Of a stretch of 45,965 nucleotides of DNA, positions 8,943-17,954 are shown in pieces. The translations under genes were made by a program, and so were the position numbers. Positions within the stretch are counted from its first letter, which is position 1; every line of letters begins with the position of its first letter. The stretch comes from Candidatus Aminicenantota bacterium (GTDB taxonomy: Bacteria; Acidobacteriota; Aminicenantia; JAMOAD01): the NCBI GenBank assembly GCA_027067555.1, contig JAMOVU010000063.1, forward strand, positions 1-45,965, read 5' to 3'. The notes beneath the pieces are model-generated. The model saw nothing but the letters and a program-made list of their open reading frames with translations. It was not told where the DNA came from and ran no database searches.

Positions 8943-9663
8943 TGCTATTATTTGTTAATGCTTTTAACCATTTTAAATCATTTTCCCCGAGAACTTTTAT
9001 TCCCCCTAAAGGGATTCCCTTTAAATAAAAATTTCCTATTCTTGTCCTTTTTAACTTTAAGACAGGGTGTCCTATCTTTTCGAACATTTGTCTTATTTGA
9101 TTCTTTTTACCCTCTTTAAGTCTCACCTCATACCATGAATTTGATTTTGTTTTTCGCAAAAATTTTATTTTACAGGGAAGGGTTTTTATTCCACTTTTTA
9201 ATTTTACACCTTTCCTTAATAGTCTTATCTTTTTCTCATCGGGAAAACCGGAAACTTTCACTAAATACCATTTTTCAAGGCCACTGTTTAGAACAATATT
9301 GGCAATATCGCCATCATTTGTAAAAAATAATAAGCCTTCTGATTGAAGATCCAGTCTCCCCACTGGATAAACTTTTAGCTTCCTGAATTTATAGGGAAGT
9401 AGCTCCCTTACTGTTTTCCTGTCTTTCGGATCATCAAGGGAGGTAATATACCCTTTTGGCTTATTCATGAGAAGATAAACTTTTGGTAGAGGAGGCGGAA
9501 GCCTTCTCCCTTTGATCAGAATAACATCTTTTTCACTAACTTCCAAAGAGAGATCTCTTACTATTTTCCCATTTACCCTAACGTGGCCATCCTTTATCAA
9601 CTCTTTAATTTTTCGTCTTGAACTGACTCTTCTATCGGTCAAAAGTTTAATCAGAGTTGTCAC
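8935..9663 (-). CDS. 23S/16S rRNA pseudouridine synthase, RluB/RsuA family
   Basis: 242 residues. An N-terminal S4 RNA-binding domain (about 1-60: LIKLLTDRRVSSRRKIKELI, HVRVNGKIV) is followed by the RsuA-type catalytic domain with VGRLDLQSEGLLFFTNDGD, which holds the catalytic Asp. It isomerises a specific uridine in ribosomal RNA. S4 plus the RsuA core fits RluB/RluE/RluF/RsuA, and the exact target cannot be read from sequence alone. It overlaps the response regulator gene by 17 nt and the oxidoreductase gene by 8 nt. Confidence 0.92.
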   Translation of the reverse strand: MTTLIKLLTDRRVSSRRKIKELIKDGHVRVNGKIVRDLSLEVSEKDVILIKGRRLPPPLPKVYLLMNKPKGYITSLDDPKDRKTVRELLPYKFRKLKVYPVGRLDLQSEGLLFFTNDGDIANIVLNSGLEKWYLVKVSGFPDEKKIRLLRKGVKLKSGIKTLPCKIKFLRKTKSNSWYEVRLKEGKKNQIRQMFEKIGHPVLKLKRTRIGNFYLKGIPLGGIKVLGENDLKWLKALTNNSNV

Positions 9664-11029
9664 TTTTTTTCCCTGATGGTAAATTTAATCTTTTTAACAT
9701 CTCATTAAAAGTTGTACTTTTCATTCCCAACATCTCAGCTGCCTTTTTCTGAACTCCGTTGGCTTTTTTTAATGCTTTCAAGATCAAGTATTCTTTCAAC
9801 TGCTCCACCTTATCCTTCAACGGTGTTCCATTAAGTTCAAGCAAATTATACAAAAAAGGAATCGAAGAGTACCTCTTTTCAAGAGGTATATCATTTTTCG
9901 TTAATATGGATTTTTCTGATAAAACTACCATGCTTTCAATAACATTCTCAAGCTCTCTAACATTTCCTGGCCAATGATAATTCATTAAATAATCAAGAGC
10001 AGAATCATCAATTCCTTCTATCTTTTTCCCATTTATTTCAGAATACTTGCTAATAAAGAAATCCGCGAGAAGAGGAATGTCCTCTTTTCTTTCTCTTAAG
10101 GGGGGAATTTCAATTCTTATTACATTTAATCTATAATAAAGGTCCTCTCTAAATTCTCCCTTTTCCACCAATTCATTTAACTCCTGATTGGTAGCTGCAA
10201 TAACCCTCACATCAGCTTTTCTCACCTTTGTATCACCTAAAACAATATACTCTTTCTCCTGGATTACTCTTAAAAGTTTTACCTGTGTTTGAAGGGGAAC
10301 AGTGGCAACATCATCAAAAAAGAGTGTTCCTCCCTTTGCAACCTCTATCAAGCCTATTTTATCAGCTATTGCTCCCGTAAAGGCTCCCTTTTTATGTCCG
10401 AAAAGATTGCTTTCAAAAAGTTCATCCGGAGCTGAATATGCCACCACAAAAGGTTGGGTACTCCTCAATGATTCCATATGAATAGCTCTTGCAACCAACT
10501 CCTTGCCTGTTCCACTCTCACCATAAATGAGAACAGTGCTATTGGTTTTAGCCACTTTTTTTATTTTTGCTATTACTTCTTTTATTGCATTACTTTTTCC
10601 TACTATATTGTGAAAATAAACACTTCCCTCAAAACTTGTTTTTAATTCTTCAATATCTTTTTTTTCTTCAGAGAAAAGAGCTTTTTCTATGGTATTTATT
10701 AAATGCTCATTGTCAAAGGGTTTGTTTACATAATCAATAGCTCCCATTTCAACTGCTTTAACGGCTGTTTCAAGAGTACCGTATGCGGTCATTATTATAA
10801 CTTTCACATCACTATCTATCTTTTTTAGCTCATTAAAAATCTGGATGCCGGAAGTTCCGGGAATCATTAAATCTAAAAGAACAAGGTCATATTGTTTAGT
10901 CTTATGTTTTTCAAGAGATTCTTCAATATTAGTGGAAAAATCAATTTCATAATCCTTATCCTTCAATATTCTTGAAATAATATCATGAATTATTGGCTCA
11001 TCATCAATTACATGAATTCTATAACTCAT
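9647..11029 (-). CDS. Sigma-54-dependent response regulator (NtrC family)
   Basis: 460 residues in three parts: a receiver domain (1-120; acidic pocket at 9-11, phospho-acceptor Asp53, IIMTAYG and Lys103), an AAA+ domain with Walker A GESGTGKE (about 170-177) and the sigma-54 contact loop GAFTGA (215-220), and a C-terminal Fis-type helix-turn-helix (ALKKANGVQKKAAEMLGMKSTTFNEMLKR). It should activate sigma-54 promoters when phosphorylated. No histidine kinase is nearby, so the partner is elsewhere. It heads the operon with the pseudouridine synthase and oxidoreductase genes, behind a good sigma-70 promoter and a GGAGAGG site. Confidence 0.95.
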   Translation of the reverse strand: MSYRIHVIDDEPIIHDIISRILKDKDYEIDFSTNIEESLEKHKTKQYDLVLLDLMIPGTSGIQIFNELKKIDSDVKVIIMTAYGTLETAVKAVEMGAIDYVNKPFDNEHLINTIEKALFSEEKKDIEELKTSFEGSVYFHNIVGKSNAIKEVIAKIKKVAKTNSTVLIYGESGTGKELVARAIHMESLRSTQPFVVAYSAPDELFESNLFGHKKGAFTGAIADKIGLIEVAKGGTLFFDDVATVPLQTQVKLLRVIQEKEYIVLGDTKVRKADVRVIAATNQELNELVEKGEFREDLYYRLNVIRIEIPPLRERKEDIPLLADFFISKYSEINGKKIEGIDDSALDYLMNYHWPGNVRELENVIESMVVLSEKSILTKNDIPLEKRYSSIPFLYNLLELNGTPLKDKVEQLKEYLILKALKKANGVQKKAAEMLGMKSTTFNEMLKRLNLPSGKKSDNSD

Positions 11030-11051
11030 TTCCTCTCCTTACAAAGAATAA

Positions 11052-11080
11052 ATTATATACAGTAGTCTCTTTCAGGTCAA
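11052..11080 (-). promoter_or_regulatory. Promoter of the response regulator operon
   Basis: On minus TTGACC (11075-11080), 17 bp, then a perfect TATAAT (11052-11057). The -35 overlaps the stop of the upstream dTMP kinase gene. GGAGAGG lies just before the ATG at 11029. Confidence 0.7.
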
Positions 11081-12216
11081 TAGAAAAGAGAAAGGGGGAA
11101 ACGCTCTTCAATCTTTTTAACTATATACTTCATAATAATGGAGGGACGCTGATCAGCATTAATATAGTGAATATCTTTTCCCCAAAAATCATAGTAATTC
11201 TCTCTTACCTTTTTAAGAAACTCAATATTTTCAAACAAATTATCCTTCTTTCTGTCTCCGATTCTCTTCCAAGCTACTTCAACCGGTAAATCAAGAATAA
11301 ACAGCATTTCAGGAGGAGAGCAAATTCTCAAATTTTCTTTTAAAATCCTTTTTTTATCTATCCCAAAAGCTCCCTGGTAAGAATAAGTGGAATGATAGTA
11401 TCTGTCCAAAATCACTAAATATCCTTTTTTCAAATATGGTAACAAATTGTGAAAAAAGTTGTATTCTCTATCTTTAAGAAAAAGGTCCAACTGTTCTTCC
11501 GGAGATAGACTATCCTTTTCCGATGACTTTTCTCTAATCAATTTTCCCCATTTTGAATCAGAGGGTTCTCTAAATTTAATGACTTTTATACCTTTGCTCT
11601 TGAAATATTCAAGCAAAAGCTTTGCCTGCGTGCTTTTCCCTGTGCCATCAATACCCTCTATAACAATAAGAGCTCCTTTGTAAGAAAGCCTTTTTAATGA
11701 GAAATCATTAAAAACCCTGAAAGGAGTAAATACTCTCTTTGAATTGAAAAGATTTTCCTTTCCATTAAGAGCAATAAAAAAAGAGTTTATTCCTTTTCTT
11801 TGGAAAGAGTCAATGATATTTTCCACGTATTGTTTAAAATCAGCAGCAGTTATTTCCCCTCTTATCTCTTTTTTTACCAACTCTTTTAGCTTTCTGGGAG
11901 ATTCCTCAATTAGAATATTTTCACAATTGAATTTCCACTTTTTATCAGAAACAATGAACCCAATTTTACTCTTTTTTTTGCAAAAATAAGACTCCAAATC
12001 AGCTAAAAGATTAAAAACACTTTGATCCAGCTGCTCTTGATAAATGTTATAAAATGAGGAATCAAAAGATATTGCTAAGTCAAAGGAGAACAAAACATCC
12101 TTCTTAAATTTAAGAGGCGAGATAAACCAAAAATTATCATATTTTTTGTTTAACAGTCCCTTTAATACTCCATCACGATGGGTTAGATTATCAACTGCAA
12201 CTAAAAATTCCTTCAT
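11077..12216 (-). CDS. dTMP kinase domain fused to an unknown N-terminal domain
   Basis: 379 residues, nearly twice the usual 200-210 of thymidylate kinase. Residues about 180-379 are the kinase: P-loop FxxEGIDGTGKST-like at 187-196, KFREPSDSKWG (the Arg-Glu-Pro of the substrate site), VILDRYYHSTYSYQG (DR[YH] motif) and LFILDLPVEVAWKRI. It would phosphorylate dTMP to dTDP. Residues 1-175 match no family I know; they alternate strands and helices (FLVAVDNLTHRDG, KKSKIGFIVSD, INSFFIALNGKEN) and may be a second Rossmann-like domain. The DREYN segment replaces the commoner DR-x-H signature, so substrate preference could differ. It follows the SDR gene by about 8 nt. Confidence 0.85.
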   Translation of the reverse strand: MKEFLVAVDNLTHRDGVLKGLLNKKYDNFWFISPLKFKKDVLFSFDLAISFDSSFYNIYQEQLDQSVFNLLADLESYFCKKKSKIGFIVSDKKWKFNCENILIEESPRKLKELVKKEIRGEITAADFKQYVENIIDSFQRKGINSFFIALNGKENLFNSKRVFTPFRVFNDFSLKRLSYKGALIVIEGIDGTGKSTQAKLLLEYFKSKGIKVIKFREPSDSKWGKLIREKSSEKDSLSPEEQLDLFLKDREYNFFHNLLPYLKKGYLVILDRYYHSTYSYQGAFGIDKKRILKENLRICSPPEMLFILDLPVEVAWKRIGDRKKDNLFENIEFLKKVRENYYDFWGKDIHYINADQRPSIIMKYIVKKIEERFPLSLFY

Positions 12217-12224
12217 TCTCTTAA

Positions 12225-12979
12225 TTAATGTACATAGCTTGCTGCATTTATATCAAAGGTAGCACCAGTTGCGTGATCAGCCAAACCACTTGCAAGAAAA
12301 CAACAAGAGGAGCTATATCTCCAGGTTCAGTAAGCTTTGGAAGCGCTATGTCGTCAAGAGCAATTCCCTCTCCATATTTATCTATAAAATCTTTTGCCAT
12401 ATCTGTTCTGACAAAACCGGGAGCAATTAAAAAGGCTTTGATATTTTTCTTTCCGAACCCTCTTGCAATTGATCTTGTCAGTGAAACAATTCCTCCCTTT
12501 GAAGCTGCATAAGCTATGTAATCAGGGGTGTCTCCTCTGAAAGCTGCTCGGGAAGAAATATTTATGATTCTTCCGCCTCCTGTTTTCTCAAAATGATTTA
12601 TCGCGAGTTTGCAAAGAAAGGCAAGGGAAGTCAGGTTAACTCTCAGTGTCCTCTCCCAGTCTTCAAGCCACTTTTCATCTTCTGATTCTATGGAAGAATC
12701 TATTGCTATCCCTGCATTATTTATTAATACATCGATCTTCCCGAATTCATTGATAACCTCAGAAAACAATCTTTTCACTTCACCGAGATCTTCCAGATTC
12801 CCCTGGAAAACTTTCCCACTACCACCTTTCTTTACCAGATCATCAAGATTGCTGCGATTTTTGTTATAATGTAAAGCAACTCCTGCACCACTTTCAAGTA
12901 ATAGTTTTGCTATTGCAAAACCTATTCCTCTGCTTGCTCCCGTAAGAAGAACATTTATACCATTAAGATCTATCTTCAT
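12225..12979 (-). CDS. SDR-family oxidoreductase (FabG-like), frameshifted near the 3' end
   Basis: Short-chain dehydrogenase/reductase: NAD(P)-binding TGASRGIG (13-20), NNAG (87-90), catalytic Ser near 142, Tyr157 and Lys161 (YAASK). The open frame runs to 12248 and ends in an unlikely tail (VVWLITQLVLPLI). At about 12294-12302 a one-base shift restores the family C-terminus, reading ASGLADHATGATFDINAASY and stopping at 12225, 8 nt before the kinase gene. A single T lost from a T run would explain it. Whether this is a real mutation or a sequence error cannot be told here. The start lies just after the aminotransferase stop, in one operon. Confidence 0.82.
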
Positions 12980-12983
12980 TTTT

Positions 12984-14243
12984 TCATGGAAAAATCACAG
13001 CATCCTTAAGCTTTCTTTTTTTTATCTCATCTTCATATTCAATTATGGCTTCTGCTAATCTCTTAACCCCCTCTCTTATTTTCTTTGGAGATGGATAAGA
13101 GAAGTTCAGCCTAAAAGCATTTTTCATTTTGCCCTGTGGATGAAAGGCATCCCCTACTACATAGGCAACCTTTTTGTCAATTGCCTTTAAAAACAGCTCT
13201 CTTGAATCCATATACTCCGGAAGGGTTACCCAGAGGAATAATCCTCCATCAGGCTCTGTCCACTTTAAACCTTCAAGTTCAGGAAGTTCTTTTTCAAGAG
13301 AATCAAGCATTATTTCCATCTTTTCTTTATAATTTTCTTTGATTTTTTTAATCTGCTCTTTTAAATATCCTCTCTTTAAATATTCATAGGTTATGGATTG
13401 GGTGAACGGGGAGGTACATAGATCAGCCGCCTGCTTTGCCATTATAATTTTCTCTATGACCTCTTTTGAGCCAACAATCCATCCGAGTCTGAATCCGGGA
13501 GCAAATATTTTTGAAAATGTAAAAAGAGAGATTACTCTGTCATTGGTGTCCAGTGAGTAAATAGGAGTTACACTTTCCCCTCTGTATCTAAGCTGTCTGT
13601 AAGGGGTATCCTCAATAACTATAAGATCATACTTTTCAGCAACTTCGAGTAGCTTTTTCCTTCTTTCCAGAGAAGTTGTAATCCCTGATGGATTTTGAAA
13701 ATCCGGGATAATGTAAATAAGTTTAAGCTGGCTTCTGAATCCATTTTTAATCAAACCTTCAATTGTTGTTTCCAGTTCATCAGGCAAGATTCCATTATCA
13801 TCACTCTTAACTGCAACCATTCTTGCTCCGTATGAATTAAAAGCCTGAATTCCACCAACATAGGTAGGTTCTTCAACAAAAACAATATCTTTCCTGTTGA
13901 GAAAAACCTTTGCTATAAGGTCCAGTGCCTGTTGCGAAGCTGAGACTACCAGGACATTCTCAACATTAGTCTTTAAACCTTCCTCTTCCATATGTTTTAC
14001 AAGCTCCTCTTTAAGCCTCTGGTCTCCCTCTGTAGGGCCATATTGTAAAGCTATTTTCCCTTCTGTGTCCAAAATATAATCTGTTACCTCTTTGACCTGC
14101 TCAACAGGAAAAAGTTCTGGAGCCGGAAGACCTCCCGCAAAAGATATAATTTCAGGTCTTCTCGTAACTTTCAAAAGTTCCCTTATCTCAGATCTTTTCA
14201 TTCCCAATGCATTTTTTGAAAAGAGTTTTTCATAATTAATCAT
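12984..14243 (-). CDS. PLP-dependent aminotransferase (class I/II, 2-aminoadipate type)
   Basis: 419 residues, full-length fold type I aminotransferase. Signatures: ISFAGGLPAPELFP near the N-terminus, LQYGPTEGDQRLKEEL, YIIPDFQNPSG (180-187), the PLP-binding Lys245 in SLFTFSKIFAPGFRLGW, and RLNFSY with the carboxylate-binding Arg near 390. The pattern is that of the LysN/2-aminoadipate and branched/aromatic aminotransferase group, so the amino donor cannot be fixed. It sits 11 nt after the glycosidase gene and just before the SDR gene, with a GAGGAGG site. Confidence 0.9.
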   Translation of the reverse strand: MINYEKLFSKNALGMKRSEIRELLKVTRRPEIISFAGGLPAPELFPVEQVKEVTDYILDTEGKIALQYGPTEGDQRLKEELVKHMEEEGLKTNVENVLVVSASQQALDLIAKVFLNRKDIVFVEEPTYVGGIQAFNSYGARMVAVKSDDNGILPDELETTIEGLIKNGFRSQLKLIYIIPDFQNPSGITTSLERRKKLLEVAEKYDLIVIEDTPYRQLRYRGESVTPIYSLDTNDRVISLFTFSKIFAPGFRLGWIVGSKEVIEKIIMAKQAADLCTSPFTQSITYEYLKRGYLKEQIKKIKENYKEKMEIMLDSLEKELPELEGLKWTEPDGGLFLWVTLPEYMDSRELFLKAIDKKVAYVVGDAFHPQGKMKNAFRLNFSYPSPKKIREGVKRLAEAIIEYEDEIKKRKLKDAVIFP

Positions 14244-14254
14244 AATTCCTCCTC

Positions 14255-15676
14255 TTATTTTATTAATTCTTTCAATTTTATATTAAAGGTAAAATCATAA
14301 AACATTCTTTCAGGAGAAGAATGTTGATAAACCTTTAAAAGTCCAATGCCTCTATCAATTTCATTCTTTTTCTCTTTATCACCTATTTCCCTTTTTAATT
14401 CAGATAAAAACTTTATAGTATCTTTAACTAAAAGCTCAAAATTATCAGCTTTTTTTTCTCTTTCCATAGCTAAAAATACATTTCCCCATCTTATTAAAAG
14501 TTTGGAAACCTCTTTTTTTAACACTGGCTTTTTATTTAAAAAACTTTCGTATTTTGAACTGAGCTCATAGTAGAATTTAATATTTTCCCTTGAAACATTG
14601 TTAATTAAATATTTTTTCTTTTCCTTTCTCAAGTTTTCAATAAGGTCCCTTTCATACGAAACAAAAGCATTGTATGCACATGCCTTTTTCCTCTCTTTCT
14701 CATCATCATTATTATCTTCAATAAAATCTGATTCATTGGCAATGAAGTTTTTGTATGTATAGTAAGCCTTTTTTGGGGTATTATTGGATTTTAAAATTCC
14801 GTAATAGGATACATTTTCAATATCTTTAATTTCATAAAAAAAGACCTTATCAACAGAAGATGAGTTTAAGATTCTTTTCAAAAGTTCAAAATAATTTGTA
14901 GCCTGTTGATCTTCTGTAACAACTGCTGTTGTCCACCCTGTTTCAGTGAGCCATAACTCTTTGCCACCATATCCCGTAATTGTCTTAAGATTTACAACAG
15001 AGGGATAAACAGCATCTCCTTCCTCTATTTTTTTCATTATCGCATCAGCTCCGCGATTGTCATATATATGGATGGAAACTATATCAATGAATTTTTTCCC
15101 TTTGTTCAAAACAGTTTTCATATAAGTATCCCACCTGGATTCGGGTGCTGTTGAATAACTTATTTCAGGGGCTACAATTTTTGCTGTTGAGTCTGCATCT
15201 CTTATCTCCTGTCCGGCAGGAATAAGAATTTTCTCAAGGTAGTCTGTAGGACTTCCAACGAAAAAATCTTTTAAATTCGGTTCATTCCAGATAGACCAAT
15301 AGTGAACTTTCCCTTTATATCTTTTCACTGTTGTTGAGACAAACCTTCTCCAGTAAGAAACATCGAGGGGAGGATAGATTGGGGCTTTCCCCCCATTTGC
15401 CCAGGATGGGGTGTAGGCAAGCACACACAGAACTTTTAGCCCATTGTTAGCTGCATAATTTATTGCTTGATCTAGTCTTGAATAATTAAAAAATCCCTTT
15501 CTCTCTTCAATTTCATTCCAGGATGCATCAACTCTAATCCATCCGATCCTGGCTTCTTTGACCTTTTGCAGGACAGTTGGTCCCCACACATGGGTGTTTA
15601 TACCGTATATGTCGGCGGATAGTAAAATCCCGCTTAAAAGCAACACTAAAACAAAATTTAAAAAGGTTTTTTTCAT
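14255..15676 (-). CDS. Secreted PslG-like glycoside hydrolase
   Basis: 473 residues with a signal peptide (about 1-21, LLSA). Residues 22-320 form a TIM-barrel glycosidase of clan GH-A resembling PslG/GH39: acid/base Glu132 in WSIWNEPNL and nucleophile Glu245 in LWLTETGW, plus IRVDASWNEIE near the start. The last 150 residues are Lys/Glu-rich helices without a known domain. It probably cuts a polysaccharide outside the cytoplasm, possibly the cell's own exopolysaccharide as PslG does. It leads the operon with the aminotransferase, SDR and kinase genes. The mRNA looks leaderless: the -10 ends 5 nt before the ATG. Confidence 0.85.
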   Translation of the reverse strand: MKKTFLNFVLVLLLSGILLSADIYGINTHVWGPTVLQKVKEARIGWIRVDASWNEIEERKGFFNYSRLDQAINYAANNGLKVLCVLAYTPSWANGGKAPIYPPLDVSYWRRFVSTTVKRYKGKVHYWSIWNEPNLKDFFVGSPTDYLEKILIPAGQEIRDADSTAKIVAPEISYSTAPESRWDTYMKTVLNKGKKFIDIVSIHIYDNRGADAIMKKIEEGDAVYPSVVNLKTITGYGGKELWLTETGWTTAVVTEDQQATNYFELLKRILNSSSVDKVFFYEIKDIENVSYYGILKSNNTPKKAYYTYKNFIANESDFIEDNNDDEKERKKACAYNAFVSYERDLIENLRKEKKKYLINNVSRENIKFYYELSSKYESFLNKKPVLKKEVSKLLIRWGNVFLAMEREKKADNFELLVKDTIKFLSELKREIGDKEKKNEIDRGIGLLKVYQHSSPERMFYDFTFNIKLKELIK

Positions 15677-15681
15677 AATAA

Positions 15682-15710
15682 AATATATCAGTAAAGAGCT
15701 TTTCAGTCAA
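15682..15710 (-). promoter_or_regulatory. Promoter of the glycosidase operon, placed for a leaderless mRNA
   Basis: On minus TTGACT (15705-15710), 17 bp, then TATATT (15682-15687). The ATG at 15676 follows after 5 nt, and no Shine-Dalgarno sequence exists. The layout is the same as at guaA. Confidence 0.7.
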
Positions 15711-15794
15711 TCTTGACTATAGAGGGAGAGATCCTCTGTGTCATTTTTTTTACAGATGTAAAAAAATCTTTTCATCGATGGATAGCTAAATATA

Positions 15795-15824
15795 GTGAAA
15801 AGGTGCGAATAAATCTGGTATGAT
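15795..15824 (+). promoter_or_regulatory. Probable extended -10 promoter of the PA14-OmpA gene
   Basis: GTGAAA (15795-15800), 18 bp, TATGAT (15819-15824) preceded by TGG, matching the TGn extended -10. AAGGAGG lies 5 nt before the ATG at 15863. Confidence 0.5.
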
Positions 15825-15862
15825 TTTTGAAAGAATAAAAACTTGAGCTTAAGGAGGTCAGC

Positions 15863-17149
15863 ATGAAGGATAAAGCAAAGAATGGAATTATCGTCTTTCT
15901 TATTTCATTCTTTTTATTTCCAGTGTTTTTACTCAGTAAAACTCAGGTTTTCGGCACATCCGAAAAGATACTATTTTCTCTTAAAGGAAAAATTTATTAT
16001 CTTAATGATGGCACATTAAAACTACCTGATTTCTCAAAATTAAAACCTGTTGGGGAGATATTTACGAACTCTCTTAATATTACCCCGCGAAGCTTTTCAG
16101 AAGGATTCCCTGGAGTAACAAAAAGATTTGAATGGTTTGCTATTGATTACAAAGGAAAGTTTTATATAAATAAAACAGAGGAAATAAATTTTAACCTTTT
16201 GAGTGATGATGGTTCAAAATTAATAATTGATGGTAAGTGCATAATAGATAATGATGGTGTTCATCCTCCGAGAAAAGTCTCAGGTAAGGCTCTTCTTAAA
16301 AAAGGCTTTCACACAATTGAAGTTCAATACTTTCAGGGTCCCCGATATCAGGTGGCATTGGTTCTCACTTACATGGAAAATAACAGGAAAAAAGTCTTTA
16401 ATATAAAAGATTTCACACCCCTTAAAATAAAAGAGAGTGATTGTGAAATAAATTTAAGGATAGGTGATAAAATCTTATTTGATTTTAATAAATACAACCT
16501 TAAAAAAGAAGCCAGAGAACTTCTTGATGCTTTATATCTTGAACTTTCATCAATGAAATTCACAAAAATAATAATCGAGGGATACACAGATAGCATAGGC
16601 ACGGAAGAGTATAACCTTAAACTTTCCAGAAAAAGAGCCGATGCTGTTGCAAACTATCTGATAAAAAAAGGAATTAAAAAGGAAAAAATTAAAACAATAG
16701 GCTACGGGGAAAGTAAACCTCTTTTCTCAAACAAAACAGAGGAGGGAAGAGCAAAAAATAGAAGAGTGGAGATAAAAATCATCAAAGAGTGTGAGACAGG
16801 GGAAAAGGTCAGCAATAATAATAGCCTTTCTCTTCTCAAGATTGGAGAAAATCCCTTAAAGTTCAAAGATAAAATTGTGGAATTATCCGGATATGCAAAG
16901 GGGTGGGCAGTTAATAATATTCCGGAAGATATTAGAAAACTTTTTTTAAAATTACCCTTTGCAAAGAACAACACAGGTCTTTCAAGAAACTGGGGAAGCT
17001 TTACTGATGGCACAGCAGTAATTCTGTTTCCCATCTCGCCGGTATCCTTCGGAAAATACAAAATAAAGGCAAAAATAATAATTACTCAAAATAACAAATG
17101 GTATGTTAAAGTATTATCAATGAAAAAGATAGAGGAGGATAAAAAATGA
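15863..17149 (+). CDS. PA14 domain-OmpA C-terminal domain envelope protein
   Basis: 428 residues, exported (signal peptide about 1-25). Residues 45-190 look like a PA14 domain: FEWFAIDYKGKFYI, FNLLSDDGSKLIIDGK, FHTIEVQYFQG. This fold often binds carbohydrate. Residues about 200-305 are the OmpA peptidoglycan-binding domain, with ILFDFNKYNLKKEA, IIEGYTDSIGTEEYNLKLS and KNRRVEIKI holding the conserved Asp and Arg that grip diaminopimelate. A C-terminal part of about 120 residues is not recognised; its strand pattern (KDKIVELSGYAKGWA) suggests a small barrel. The stop overlaps the next start by 4 nt. Confidence 0.85.
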   Translation: MKDKAKNGIIVFLISFFLFPVFLLSKTQVFGTSEKILFSLKGKIYYLNDGTLKLPDFSKLKPVGEIFTNSLNITPRSFSEGFPGVTKRFEWFAIDYKGKFYINKTEEINFNLLSDDGSKLIIDGKCIIDNDGVHPPRKVSGKALLKKGFHTIEVQYFQGPRYQVALVLTYMENNRKKVFNIKDFTPLKIKESDCEINLRIGDKILFDFNKYNLKKEARELLDALYLELSSMKFTKIIIEGYTDSIGTEEYNLKLSRKRADAVANYLIKKGIKKEKIKTIGYGESKPLFSNKTEEGRAKNRRVEIKIIKECETGEKVSNNNSLSLLKIGENPLKFKDKIVELSGYAKGWAVNNIPEDIRKLFLKLPFAKNNTGLSRNWGSFTDGTAVILFPISPVSFGKYKIKAKIIITQNNKWYVKVLSMKKIEEDKK

Positions 17150-17877
17150 GGAAAAAACTAATATTTTTCTCTCTTTTTCTTTTTTTCATCCATTCTTATA
17201 TTTTTTCAGGTAATTGTCTCAATGATGCGAAAAAACTCCACGATTTACAGAATGAAATCATAACAAAGGCATTTTTCAATCTGCCCCCGGGCAGCTGGGC
17301 TCAACACGGAAATATAAAAGCAATATATCTTGGGAAAATGGTCTCTCCAAAAACAGGTTTAAAATTAAGGGTTATTGAATTTCAGGGAAGACCGGCAGGA
17401 CAGCTCTGGTTTAAATTAACAAAAAAGAAAGAAAGCTATAATGGGCAAACATATGAATTCTGGACTATAGCGCCAATGGAGGCATACCTCCTTTTGGGCG
17501 GAAAGCTTTTTTACATATCAAAACCTCTCATAGAACTTTTTATGCAGGGAAAAAGCTGGAGCACAATTATATTTGAAGGACAGATTTTAACACCTCCAAA
17601 TTGTGAAAATAGAGTAACAATCAAGGAAGAGACTGAGATTTTTCCCGGTGGCAAAAAAATAAAAGCCACAATAATAGAATCAGATAAAAATCATGGAAAA
17701 GTTTACTGCTCTCCGGATGTCCCATTCGGTATGATAAAAAGTGTTGATTCACACGGTAAACCAGATGCTATGGCTTTGATAGATTTCGGCTTTTCAGGAG
17801 GGAAAAGCAAAATATCAACAGATAAATTAAAAGAATCCACTCTATTACCTGTATTCGGAGGAAGGTTCGGGAAATAG
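17146..17877 (+). CDS. Secreted protein of unknown function, partner of the PA14-OmpA gene
   Basis: 243 residues with a clear signal peptide (basic start, FFSLFLFFIHSYIF, cleavage near residue 21). The mature protein has no recognised domain. Notable stretches are LPPGSWAQHGNIKAIYLGK, near the N-terminus, and KVYCSPDVPFGMIKS, near the C-terminus. Three Cys remain after the signal. The 4-nt overlap with the upstream gene means the pair is translated together. Beyond periplasm or cell surface, no role can be assigned. Confidence 0.65.
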   Translation: MRKKLIFFSLFLFFIHSYIFSGNCLNDAKKLHDLQNEIITKAFFNLPPGSWAQHGNIKAIYLGKMVSPKTGLKLRVIEFQGRPAGQLWFKLTKKKESYNGQTYEFWTIAPMEAYLLLGGKLFYISKPLIELFMQGKSWSTIIFEGQILTPPNCENRVTIKEETEIFPGGKKIKATIIESDKNHGKVYCSPDVPFGMIKSVDSHGKPDAMALIDFGFSGGKSKISTDKLKESTLLPVFGGRFGK

Positions 17878-17895
17878 AGAGGAGACATTGTAGAG

Positions 17896-17914
17896 GACGC
17901 ACAACCCGTGCGTC
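17896..17914. repeat. Imperfect REP-like inverted repeat
   Basis: GACGCAC-aaccc-GTGCGTC hairpin, preceded by TGTAGAG and followed by TC. It looks like a degenerate copy of the GTAGAGAC palindromes at 17955 and 19857. It lies 18 nt after the stop of the secreted-protein gene. Confidence 0.5.
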
Positions 17915-17954
17915 TCAAACACAATACAAATAATATAAAATAATATAAAACCAA

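Noticed and set aside
12294-12302. Programmed frameshift in the SDR gene
   Set aside because: No classical X-XXY-YYZ heptamer is in the right frame, and there is no strong downstream structure. A mutation or a sequence error is simpler.
15745-15766. TTTTTTTACA-GA-TGTAAAAAAA palindrome before the PA14-OmpA gene
   Set aside because: The repeat is real but made almost wholly of A and T in an AT-rich gap between divergent genes. It is too weak to call a terminator or operator.
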